From Candidatus Altimarinota bacterium (GTDB lineage: Bacteria; Patescibacteriota; Gracilibacteria; BD1-5; UBA2023), in contig JANQGT010000014.1 in assembly GCA_028277205.1 (NCBI GenBank), positions 1 to 48,612 of the forward strand: a stretch of 48,612 bases of DNA. Direction: 5' to 3'. This document shows, piece after piece, positions 28,107 through 36,368 of the stretch. How positions within the stretch are numbered: position 1 is the stretch's first letter; every line of letters begins with the position of its first letter. The translations under genes were made by a program, and so were the position numbers. The notes beneath the pieces were generated by a model that ran no database searches, was not told the DNA's origin, and was given only the letters and a program-made list of their open reading frames with translations.

Positions 28107-29189
28107 ATGAGTACCAATAATCGCATCCTAGTAGGGCTTTCCGGAGGCGTCGACTCCGCCGTCTCGGCATATCTGCTGCAGCGGGAGGGCTGGGATGTCG
28201 TCGCCGGATTTATGAAAAACTATACGACCGAAGACGACAGCTGCCCCACCCGTCGCGATCGCGACGATGCCCTGCGCGTCGCCGAGCATCTGGGCATCCG
28301 TGATTTCGTCATCATGGATTTTCGTCGTGAATACGAGGCGCGCATCATAGACTATATCTACGAGCGCTACGATCGGGGACTGACGCCAAATCCCGATGTC
28401 CTCTGCAATAATCTCGTAAAATTCGATCTCTTCGCCGAGGAGGCTATAAAGCTCGGATGCGCGGGTGTCGCGACCGGACACTACGCACGCACAGACCGGG
28501 ATGATACCGGTATGCATCTGCTGAGGGGCGTGGATGAAAATAAAGACCAGTCCTATTTTCTGTCGCGACTGTCCGGCGCGCAGCTCCAGCGCGCGCATTT
28601 TCCGGTATGACACCTGAAAAAACCGGCAGTACGCGACATCGCCCGTCGCATCGGACTACCAAATGCTGAGCGTCCCGACAGTCAGGGGCTCTGCTTTATA
28701 GGAAAAGTGCCCATCCGCGAATTTCTGCGATCACGCATCCCGGAAAACCCGGGCGACATCGTGGACACCGCCGGAAACACCATCGGTCGGCACGAGGGAC
28801 TCGCCCACTACACCGTCGGGCAGCGTCGCGGTATCCGGGTCGGTGGTGGTCCCGCCCGGTTCGTCGTGGCGAAAGACCGGAAAAACAATCGCCTCATCGT
28901 CGGCGGCGAGCATGCTCCGGAGCTCTATGACAGCATATGCCACGTGTGCAACTGGCACTGGATCGAGCCTGCGCGAGCATGAGAATTTGAGGCGGGAGTA
29001 AAGATCCGCTACCGCCAGCCGGATCAGCGCGCGACGGTGCGCATCCATCCGGAGGATCATACCGGGACAGTCCGGTTTTCGCAAAGGCAGCGGGCGATCA
29101 CCCCGGGACAGATCATCGTCGCCTACCATGCAGACCGGGTCGTCGGCAGTGCAGAGATCGTATCGGCGGGGGATAATACTATTTGTTAA
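28107..29189 (+). CDS. mnmA: tRNA-specific 2-thiouridylase MnmA
   Basis: 360 residues. It installs the 2-thio group on U34 of Lys, Glu and Gln tRNAs. PP-loop LVGLSGGVDSAVSAYLLQ, then GFMKNYTTEDDSCPTRRDRD (first catalytic-type Cys), LTPNPDVLCNNLVKFDLF, GVATGHYAR, KDQSYFLSRL, the second catalytic Cys in DSQGLCFIGKVPIREFL, and the beta-barrel C-terminus. UGA 28608-28610 is the Gly of FPVGHLKKPAVRDIA, highly conserved in the family; UGA 28980-28982 is a second. Stop TAA. The sulfur source fits the SufS elsewhere in the window. Confidence 0.96.
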
Positions 29190-29197
29190 AAAAAGAT

Positions 29198-29225
29198 TTG
29201 ACAGGGGGAAAAGTGTGCGTATATT
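29198..29225 (+). promoter_or_regulatory. Consensus promoter for unknown gene at 29255
   Basis: A perfect TTGACA (29198-29203), a 16-base spacer and TATATT (29220-29225), 29 bases before the ATG at 29255. Confidence 0.7.
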
Positions 29226-29254
29226 CCCACTTTGATATTTTTTCATGTCAATGT

Positions 29255-29752
29255 ATGGATGCTGGTGTCTGATCGGAGGATGGACCTCTGGAAGGTCCGG
29301 TAGTCTCTCTCGCCGCGTATCGAAAACGCCGAGAAAGAGAATCATGAAAGTGAAAAGACACTGTGTCAAACGCCGCTCATACTGCTGAAGGCAATACACA
29401 GCCCTCGATTTCACGAGTAGCGCAAAAAGCTGCAGAGCGTGCACATGCAGCAATAACGCCCTGACAAACAGACGAAGCAGACATACCCATGGAAGTGCTC
29501 GATATACTACAGGAGGAAACGAAAAACACGATTCGAGAGATAATATGGCAAGTTCTGGTGTTTCAGAGACAAGTGTCACATACCTCCGATGATAAAGCGC
29601 TTTTCGACATATGCTTTGAGCGAGCATGGACAGAATGCTCTTCGATATTCGAATGCGATCGAAATGATAAAGCGGTCTGGATCAGTAGTCGTACACAGGT
29701 TTTATTTGCAGAAGCACGAAAACCAAAAGCTGTAGAACAGTCCTGGACATAG
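29255..29752 (+). CDS. Unknown protein, possibly interrupted by an in-frame TAG
   Basis: 165 residues with four UGA codons in the first ~80. No family recognised. An acidic/Gly-rich start (MDAGVGSEDGPLEGPVVSLA), a charged, Ala-rich helix (SRVAQKAAERAHAAITP) and a more conserved-looking part (MEVLDILQEETKNTIREIIW, ALFDICFERAWTECSSIF). After TAG 29750-29752 the same frame stays open for about 90 more plausible codons up to the trmD start (CIRSIWKQLKNREYRKHANE), so the gene may be a longer one broken by an amber codon, or a second gene without a clear start follows. It has its own consensus promoter. Confidence 0.55.
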
Positions 29753-29981
29753 AACAATCTTGTCTGTATCCGAAGTATATGGAAGCAGCTGAAAAATCGT
29801 GAATATCGAAAACACGCAAACGAATGGATGACATCGACGATCGCCAATTTCTCAACCTCCGATCGAGACAGCCAGAGTCGTTTTTTCCTCTCGCTCCCAT
29901 CACTATGAGTGATATGGGAAAACGCATGCAGACAATCATGCAGTGAAACATGCAGTGAAAAAACAGATAAAATTTTCCCCA

Positions 29982-30009
29982 TTGACCCAGGCGAAAAACG
30001 CGGTAGCAT
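29982..30009 (+). promoter_or_regulatory. Predicted promoter for trmD (near-leaderless)
   Basis: TTGACC (29982-29987), a 16-base spacer and TAGCAT (30004-30009). The trmD ATG begins seven bases after the -10 box, so the transcript would start at or next to the AUG. Confidence 0.5.
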
Positions 30010-30015
30010 AGCCGC

Positions 30016-30666
30016 ATGCATCTGCACTACCTCACCATTTTTCCCCATCTCTTTCCAGCGTATCTCTCGACCAGCATCATGCGCCGCGCCGGAGAAAAGG
30101 GATTGTTTTCATACGAGACGCACGATATCGCCGACTACTCGGACTCGCCGACGCGGCGCGTGGACGATCGTCCATACGGAGGCGGCGCCGGGACGCTCAT
30201 GCGCATAGAGCCGCTCGATCGGGCTATCGAGGCGATTGTTTCGAGAGCGGGAAAGAAACTCCCCATCCTGATCATGGCGGCGCACGGCACGCCGCTCGGA
30301 CAGCCGCTCGCACAAAAATTTGCAAATGAACTGTCTGACGCTATAGTGGTGTGCGGTCACTACGAGGGCGTCGATCACCGCATCGAGCTTCTTCATGAGA
30401 CGATCGCCGTGTCCGTCGGGGACTTCGTCCTCTCGAGCGGTGAGCTCGCGGCACTCGTCCTCACGGACAGTATGGTACGCCTGATCCCCGGCGTCATCAG
30501 TCCAGAGAGTCTCGCGGAGGAATCCTTTGGCGAGACATTCGACGGAAAGCGGGAGTATCCGCAGTACACTCGCCCCGAGACCTATCGGGACCAGAGCGTC
30601 CCCGACGTCCTCCTCTCCGGCGATCATGCGCGCATCCGCGCGTGGCAGCACGATCATCTTCGATAG
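30016..30666 (+). CDS. trmD: tRNA (guanine-37-N1)-methyltransferase
   Basis: 216 residues, a SPOUT-knot enzyme that methylates G37 next to the anticodon and prevents +1 frameshifts. Motifs: LHYLTIFPHLFPAYLSTSIM, VDDRPYGGGAGTLMRIEPLD, VVCGHYEGVDHRIELLHETI, AVSVGDFVLSSGELAALVLT and PQYTRPETYRDQSVPDVLLS. The EGVD and SxGDxVLxGGE-type elements of the trefoil knot are present (here FVLSSGE). No UGA. Stop TAG, one base before the next start. rimM, rpsP and rplS, the usual partners, are not adjacent. Confidence 0.95.
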   Translation: MHLHYLTIFPHLFPAYLSTSIMRRAGEKGLFSYETHDIADYSDSPTRRVDDRPYGGGAGTLMRIEPLDRAIEAIVSRAGKKLPILIMAAHGTPLGQPLAQKFANELSDAIVVCGHYEGVDHRIELLHETIAVSVGDFVLSSGELAALVLTDSMVRLIPGVISPESLAEESFGETFDGKREYPQYTRPETYRDQSVPDVLLSGDHARIRAWQHDHLR

Positions 30667-30667
30667 T

Positions 30668-31381
30668 ATGCAGGATTTTCTGTCCCAGATCACAGCCGTC
30701 GTCATCCATGCGACCACCCAGTTTTTCGAAAGGGCGGTGGCGGCATACGAGCGCTTTCTGGAAAATCTCTCTCTGGAGCTCGCCCTCCAGCTCGTCGTCG
30801 CCTACGCGTTTGTCATCTGGGCGGCATTCGTCATCTGGGTCATAAAGGACATCACAAACCGCTCATCGAGCCTCTTTCTCCAGACGCTGTCGGTATTGCT
30901 GGTCATCGGACTTACGCCGCTTTTCGGTGTGCCGATCTATCTGCTCATCCGTCCATCGACGACGCTCTTGGAGCGCTACTATGCGGAGGTAGCGAGCATG
31001 GACGAGCCGATCGTAGAGGATGTCGTTCCGACTTCCCTGATGCAGTGCCCGGAGTGCTCGGCTCCGATACGAGAGGAGTATCGCTACTGTCCCGCGTGCG
31101 GTGCGAGCCTCACCCTCACATGCGCGGGATGCGGAAAGGAAGTCGAAAAATCCTGGAATATCTGCCCATACTGCGGAAAGCAGCAATGACAGGAGGAGGT
31201 GACATCAAAACTGTCTTCTTCGGCGCAAAGTGTATCCGAGCAATCCGGCGACGAAAATCCGGCACACGAGACGAAAAAAACACCGAATGAAACTCAAAAT
31301 CCTAACGAGGATACAAAATCGCACAATGATCACGAAAAGTACAAACCGCCCGAGGATACGCCTCCTGCCTCGACGATGTAG
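30668..31381 (+). CDS. Membrane protein with double zinc-ribbon domain
   Basis: 237 residues. An N-terminal amphipathic helix and two hydrophobic segments (LALQLVVAYAFVIWAAFVIW, LFLQTLSVLLVIGLTPLFGV; roughly residues 40-95) anchor it. A cytoplasmic-looking part then carries two zinc ribbons, CPECSAPI...YCPACG and CAGCGKEV...CPYCG. The reading passes UGA 31187-31189 (Gly) and continues into a ~63-residue hydrophilic Ser/Asn/Glu/Pro-rich tail, ending at TAG. Zinc-ribbon membrane proteins of this kind are common in CPR bacteria, function unknown. Tightly linked to trmD (one base). Confidence 0.75.
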
Positions 31382-31426
31382 GTTTGAGGTCGCGTTTCCG
31401 CAATCCTTTACAATACCATAAACACA

Positions 31427-32410
31427 ATGCTCCCGGAAATCCTCCCCTACCTCCTGCTCATCCTCGGCTTTTCGGCGGTCATAAAGGGCGCCGATCTTTT
31501 TGTGGAGGGTGCGAGCGACATCGCCAAACGCCTCGGGGTCTCCGAGCTCGTCATCGGTCTCACCATCGTCGCATTCGGGACGAGCGCCCCGGAGCTCGCG
31601 GTCAATGTCCTGGCGGCATTCGGAGGATCGACGGATCTCGCCATTGGAAATATCTTCGGGAGCAATTTTACCAATATCCTGCTCATCCTCGGTATCTCGG
31701 CGCTCATCGCCCCCCTCGTCGTCAATAAAAAAATCCTGCATATCGACATCCCATTCATGGTGCTCGTGATGGCGATGGCGGTCGTCCTGGCAAACGATAT
31801 GCTCCTCTCTCGTGCATCGGAGTCGACAATCGCCAATGGCGACGCGCTGGTGCTCTTGGGATTTCTCTGTGTGTTTTTCGTCTATATGCTGCGATCGGCA
31901 CAAAGTGAAAACGATACGGGCATGCAGGGAAAACCGCGATACTCCTCGACACTCGTGGCAACGAGAGTATTTCTGGTGGGACTCGCGGGACTCGTCCTGG
32001 GTGGAAACTGGGTCGTCTCCGGCGCCACCACCATCGCGAAAACTTTCGGACTCTCCGATACCTTTATCGGGCTCACGATCGTCGCGATCGGGACGTCCAT
32101 CTCGGAGCTCGTGGCATCCGCAGTGGCGGCGATGCGCTGAAAGGCGGATATCGCCATCGGAAACGTCGTCGGGTCAAATATCCTCAATACCGTCTTTGTC
32201 CTGCCGCTGACGGCACTCACGGCGAGTGCTCCCATTGCATTTGACATGAGCTCAAATATCGATGCACTGGTCATGATATCGGCGGGTATCCTGCTCGGGA
32301 TCAGCCTCATCATCGGACAAAAACGCGTCATCGATCGCTGGGCTGGTGTGATCTTTGTCTGTCTGTATTTCGCGTATATGGGTGTGCTCATCTATCGAAA
32401 TGTTGGGTAG
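31427..32410 (+). CDS. Ca2+/cation antiporter (CaCA, YrbG-like)
   Basis: 327 residues, ten predicted membrane segments in two inverted halves. The alpha-1 and alpha-2 repeats that form the ion pathway are visible: GLTIVAFGTSAPELAVNVLA with IGNIFGSNFTNILLILG in the first half, and GLTIVAIGTSISELVASAVA with IAIGNVVGSNILNTVFVLPL in the second. These match the GTSAPE / G-S-N-N motifs of bacterial K+-independent Na+/Ca2+ exchangers. UGA 32138-32140 is Gly, just before the second GSN motif. Stop TAG. Likely exports Ca2+ using Na+ or H+. Confidence 0.92.
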
Positions 32411-32434
32411 GAAAGCCCAAGGTAAGATCTGGCT

Positions 32435-32614
32435 ATGAAAACGACGAAATATCACAATTCGTATACAACGAAAGGCGTCTTTGGCTTCTCTATACTCCGC
32501 AGCAAATCCGGAAAAATCCTCTATCCGCCATCTGACATATACAGTATGACGAATAGCGTAAAGCAAGAAAAATTTGCATCGACACGAGAGCTCATTATAA
32601 TGTGCCTCGTGTAA
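32435..32614 (+). CDS. Possible small ORF overlapping the thrS promoter
   Basis: A 59-codon frame from ATG to TAA (MKTTKYHNSYTTKGVFGF ... ELIIMCLV), AT-rich, without UGA or family likeness. It overlaps the predicted thrS promoter. It is more likely chance than a gene, but it fills most of an otherwise empty 350-base gap. Confidence 0.2.
   Translation: MKTTKYHNSYTTKGVFGFSILRSKSGKILYPPSDIYSMTNSVKQEKFASTRELIIMCLV
32574..32601 (+). promoter_or_regulatory. Predicted promoter of the thrS leader transcript
   Basis: TTGCAT (32574-32579), a 16-base spacer and a perfect TATAAT (32596-32601). It lies 24 bases before the leader-peptide ATG. Confidence 0.6.
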
Positions 32615-32625
32615 TCTCACACCCC

Positions 32626-32685
32626 ATGGCAAAACTTCGCACAAACACCACGACCACACGCCCGGATACTCGGGAGGAGTCGTAG
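32626..32685 (+). CDS. thrS leader peptide (threonine-rich attenuator peptide)
   Basis: 19 codons, MAKLRTNTTTTRPDTREES, ATG 32626 to TAG 32683-32685. Six of the 19 residues are Thr, four of them consecutive (codons ACC ACG ACC ACA after ACA AAC); all four Thr codons are used. It lies between a promoter and a terminator hairpin upstream of threonyl-tRNA synthetase, the arrangement of ribosome-mediated attenuation (compare thrL and pheST leaders of enteric bacteria). If charged Thr-tRNA is scarce, a ribosome should stall in the Thr run and leave 32670-32676 free. Too short to show homology by itself. Confidence 0.75.
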   Translation: MAKLRTNTTTTRPDTREES

Positions 32686-32729
32686 TGTTTTTCTGGTTTT
32701 GTAAGAAGCAAACACCTCGCCGCTCCCGA
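32670..32729 (+). promoter_or_regulatory. Proposed antiterminator pairing in the thrS leader
   Basis: TCGGGAG (32670-32676, in the leader peptide's last codons) is exactly complementary to CTCCCGA (32723-32729, the 5' arm and loop of the terminator). The two structures exclude each other. Between them GTGTTTTTC (32685-32693) can pair with GAAGCAAACAC (32705-32715) as an inner hairpin. A ribosome that finishes the leader at UAG 32683 would cover 32670-32676 and let the terminator form. Confidence 0.6.
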
Positions 32730-32744
32730 AAGGAAGCGGTTTTT
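32720..32744 (+). terminator. thrS attenuator (intrinsic terminator)
   Basis: CCGCTCCC (32720-32727), GAAA tetraloop, GGAAGCGG (32732-32739), then TTTTTATTTTT. Seven of eight pairs form, with one C-A mismatch. It ends 20 bases before the thrS ATG, so it would stop transcription before the gene. Confidence 0.75.
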
Positions 32745-32764
32745 ATTTTTCACCTTTTTGCATT

Positions 32765-34618
32765 ATGCAGCAGATTTCTCTGGAGGCAAAGCGTCATTCG
32801 CTGTCTCATATCCTCGCTCAGGCGGTCGAGTCGCTCTATCCCGACGCGAAAAAAGCGATCGGTCCCGCAGTCGAAAACGGATTTTATTTCGATTTCGATT
32901 TCGGTGATTTTGATTTCAAAGAAGAGCATCTGAAGGATGTGGAAAAGAAAATGCGCCACATCCTCAAACAAAATCAGCGATTCGAGCGCTATGAAATGTC
33001 CGTGGACGAGGCGCACGAAAAGGCGCTGAATACCGAAAAAAATCCGTATAAAGTGGAGATCATAGACGATCTGGTCGCCTCGGAGCATGTCGAGACGGTA
33101 TCGTACTATCAAAATATACTCCCCTCCGGCGCAGCCGTCTACGAGGATCTCTGTCGCGGTCCGCATGTCGAGAGTACGAGCGAGCTCGACGCCGATGCCT
33201 TTCGGCTGGATCGCGTGGCGGGAGCGTACTGGCGCGGCGACGAGAGTCGTACAATGCTCACGCGGATTTACGGTATCGCATTCGAGAGTCGCGCAGATCT
33301 GGACGCGTACGAGAAAATGCGCGAAGAAGCCGCAAAGCGCGATCATCGGGTACTGGGAAAGAAGCTCGGACTCTTTACGATCGATCCGGATGTCGGTCTC
33401 GGTCTACCACTCTGGAAGCCAAAGTGAGCCATGATCGTCAATACTTTGAAGCGGTGGTTTGAAGATGTCCAGCTAGAGCGTGGATACATGCCCGTCCTCA
33501 CGCCGCATATCGGACGAAAAAGCCTCTGGGAGACTTCGGGACACTGGCAATTTTACAAAGATGGCATGTATCCTCCCATCGAGCTCGGCATGTCACTCGA
33601 AGACTATCAAGACAACCGAAAGCCGAGCGAGCATGAGACCTATCTGCTGAAACCGATGAACTGCCCGGGACACGTAAAAGTATTTACGGCGGATCCGCAC
33701 TCATATCGCGATCTCCCGGTGCGACTCTATGAGTTTGGCACTGTGTACCGATATGAGCAAAAATGAGAACTTTCCGGTCTCACGCGCGTGCGCGGATTTA
33801 CCCAGGACGATGCGCATATCATCTGTCGCAGCGATCAGATGCGCGAGGAATTTGCCAAGGTCGTCGATCTCGTCCATTTTGTTCTGCATGAAACTTTCGG
33901 ATTTGAAGTCAAAACCTATATCTCTCTGCGTGATCCGAAAAATACCGAAAAGTATCTTGGCTCAAACGAGCAATGGAATCAGGCGGAAGAGACAATACAA
34001 GAAATATTATCGGAAAAAGGATACACCTTCGCGGCGGATTTTGGAGGAGCAGTATTTTACGGTCCGAAAGCGGACTTCAAAGTGCGCGACTCCATCGGTC
34101 GCGAATGGCAGCTCTCGACTGTCCAGTTTGATTTCAATCTGCCGGAGCGATTTGATATGTCGTTTGTCAATGCGGCATGAGAAAACGAGCGTCCGTATAT
34201 GGTACACCGTGCGCTCTTTGGCTCGCTCGAGCGATTCATGGGCGTGATGATCGAGCACTTCGCCGGACATTTTCCCCTGTGGCTTTCGCCGGTGCAGGCT
34301 CGCATCGTACCGGTTTCCGCGAATTTCATAGAGTACGCACGAGAGGTCGAGCAGACGCTCCGAGATGCCGGACTGCGTGCGGAGACGGACGACTCTGACG
34401 ACGCTCTGGGTAAAAAAATCCGAAACGGCGAACAGGCGCACATCCCCTATCTGCTCGTGATCGGAGAGCGAGAGATGAGTGATCGCACTGTCGCACTGCG
34501 CGACGTACGCGCGAAGGGGCAGGCGGACATGTCCCTCGATGATGCGATATCAAAGCTCGGGGAAGAAGCTCGGGAGAGGAGACTCGGGAGTTTATTGTCG
34601 GCAGGAGCGAGGGGGTAA
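32765..34618 (+). CDS. thrS: Threonyl-tRNA synthetase, without TGS domain
   Basis: 617 residues. It starts almost directly in the N2 editing domain (AKRHSLSHILAQAVESLYPD with the HxxxH zinc/editing motif, and EDLCRGPHVEST with the later Cys and His); the usual N-terminal TGS domain is missing. The class II core has motif 2 (TVYRYEQKGELSGLTRVRGF), FTQDDAHIIC, MNCPGHV with the catalytic-zinc Cys, and motif 3-like HRALFGSLERFMGVMIEHF. The C-terminal anticodon-binding domain follows (PVQARIVPVSANFIEYAREV). Three UGAs (codons 221, 334, 472) are Gly; codon 334 is the near-invariant Gly before ELSGL. Expression is probably controlled by the attenuator upstream. Stop TAA. Confidence 0.97.
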
Positions 34619-34688
34619 CAATCGGTATTCATAATTTGTCATACGCGAAACAATATGAGAAAATAGAGGCGTATATCAATATGCCTCT

Positions 34689-36215
34689 ATGCCAAGACCT
34701 GAACGATCCGACATTCCACCGGTATATCCTATCGCAAAGCCGGACGAGGACGCGCGCCGACTCTACCACCACGACTGGTCACCGCCGCTCTCTCCCGATG
34801 CCGAGGGCGAGATCGCAAGGGGACTCGCCGCTATCGCCGAGCAAAAAGCGGGGGTGCGAGATGAGTGACAAAGAGCGAGAGAAACGCTCCGAGAGGAGAT
34901 CGAGGTCCAGTGTGCGATTGACGCGCTCACGGGTCCGTTCATCGGACGGGACGGGAAAATCGAGGTGGCATTTACGGAGCATCCGGAGTTTGAACGGCAC
35001 TACGAGACTCTGCGATCGGCATGGGAACACCTGCCCGAGGATCATCCGAAACGAAAAACCTTTGAGATAATCAGGGTGGCATATGACTGGCGCGAGGATA
35101 TGCGTCGAGAGGCGCAGACGACATGTGGAGAGGATATCGACTGCATATGGGATAATCATCTCTATACATTGCCAATTGTCTGGGTGCGAGACGGAGAGCA
35201 GGATATTTTCAAAGTCGGATACAAGCATGATGCACGTCGTGACAATTCCTATGCGAGAGCCCATCATGATCGATTTGTCGCGATCGGTGAGCAGGCGTCA
35301 ATGATCATGTTAGAGCCGCATTCGAATAAATCTATAGGGGGATCATTGTTAGCGCTGTGGAATGTTGCGGGGACTGGTCGTGATGTCTGATATGGACTCC
35401 TCGCGCGAGATATTGCGAAGCGCAATCCCGATATCCGGATCGCGGAGATTGATCCTCGGGATGAATCGCGTGGGACATTCGATAAATCAGACTCGACTTT
35501 TATCTGAATACCAATGAATAATGTTGCCTATCCGAGATATGACCCCCAGTTTGGTCTTGCATTTGTACGCTATCTCATGGATATTGACCCGGCGATTTAT
35601 CAAAGGGATGTTGACCGGTATAAGATATTTCGCATCCTCAAGGATATGTCATTTCGGAGTCTCGTTTTCTTCGAAAATTTTGTGGCGCTGCGAGATTTTT
35701 GAATCAAATGAACTCATACGCGTTTCTTTGATGATGAAAATGCGCTTCGCGATCTCCCAACAGGGCGAGAATACGGAAGCTATACACGACTTTTCTCTGA
35801 TGCGATTTGCGCTCTAAAACTCCGATGGCTCGCCCGAAATCGGGAGCGTCTGGGGATCCCCGAGGGACCGATCGTCGAGTTTCAGGGAGCAGCTCATATC
35901 TACGCGCAGACCCTCTTTTTCCAGAATCCCCGCGAGGCGATGCGTCTGCTTGCGAGAAATCCGCACTTCATCCGAGCGCGAGAGTTTTTGCCCGAGTCCG
36001 ATGAATGAAAGCAATATACCCACGAACAAGCTGACATGGAGGCACTCATCCCCGCATTTGATCCCGAGGGTATTGATGAGTTGTTTGACTGGAAACGCTA
36101 TACGGCGCTCGATCGCGATCCCTTTGAGATCTGGATCGCCCGCACGGATGGTCAGGGAAAACTCACGCTCCGGGGGTATGACTTTTCGGGAGCGGAGATT
36201 GTCGACGGGCGATAG
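34689..36215 (+). CDS. Unknown 508-residue protein, hidden by UGA codons
   Basis: One frame with six UGAs (34866, 35391, 35502, 35700, 35706, 36003) from ATG to TAG; the standard code shows only fragments. No family recognised. Visible: Pro/Asp/Arg-rich start, Glu/Arg-rich helices (GLAAIAEQKAGVRDEG), a part with EHPEFERHYETLRSAWEHLP, a beta-like segment LYTLPIVWVRDGEQDIFKVG, YPRYDPQFGLAFVRYLMDID, and a C-terminal half with REAMRLLARNPHFIRARE and FEIWIARTDGQGKLTLRGYD. No signal peptide or membrane span. Codon bias (CTC, GAG, ATC) matches the chromosome. It starts 70 bases after thrS with only a weak promoter candidate between. Confidence 0.72.
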
Positions 36216-36368
36216 TGTCGGCTCGGGAGTGTGCTTTCGAGAGGATAAGGAGGACTGATCTCGACTTGCCGATTTTCAAAACGCCCATGTAACAATCTGA
36301 AACGTCGGGGTAAAAATCCAGACACTCCGAAATCGAAAGAATTCCCAGATATTCTTTTGGTCCATTAC

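Noticed and set aside
35814-36365. Minus-strand open frame of 183 codons directly after the large secreted gene (starts MDQKNIWEFFRF)
   Set aside because: About 400 bases lie antisense to the well-supported 508-residue gene, whose codon bias and long frame look real. Only the first ~50 codons (36216-36365) are outside it. Possible but not supported enough to annotate.
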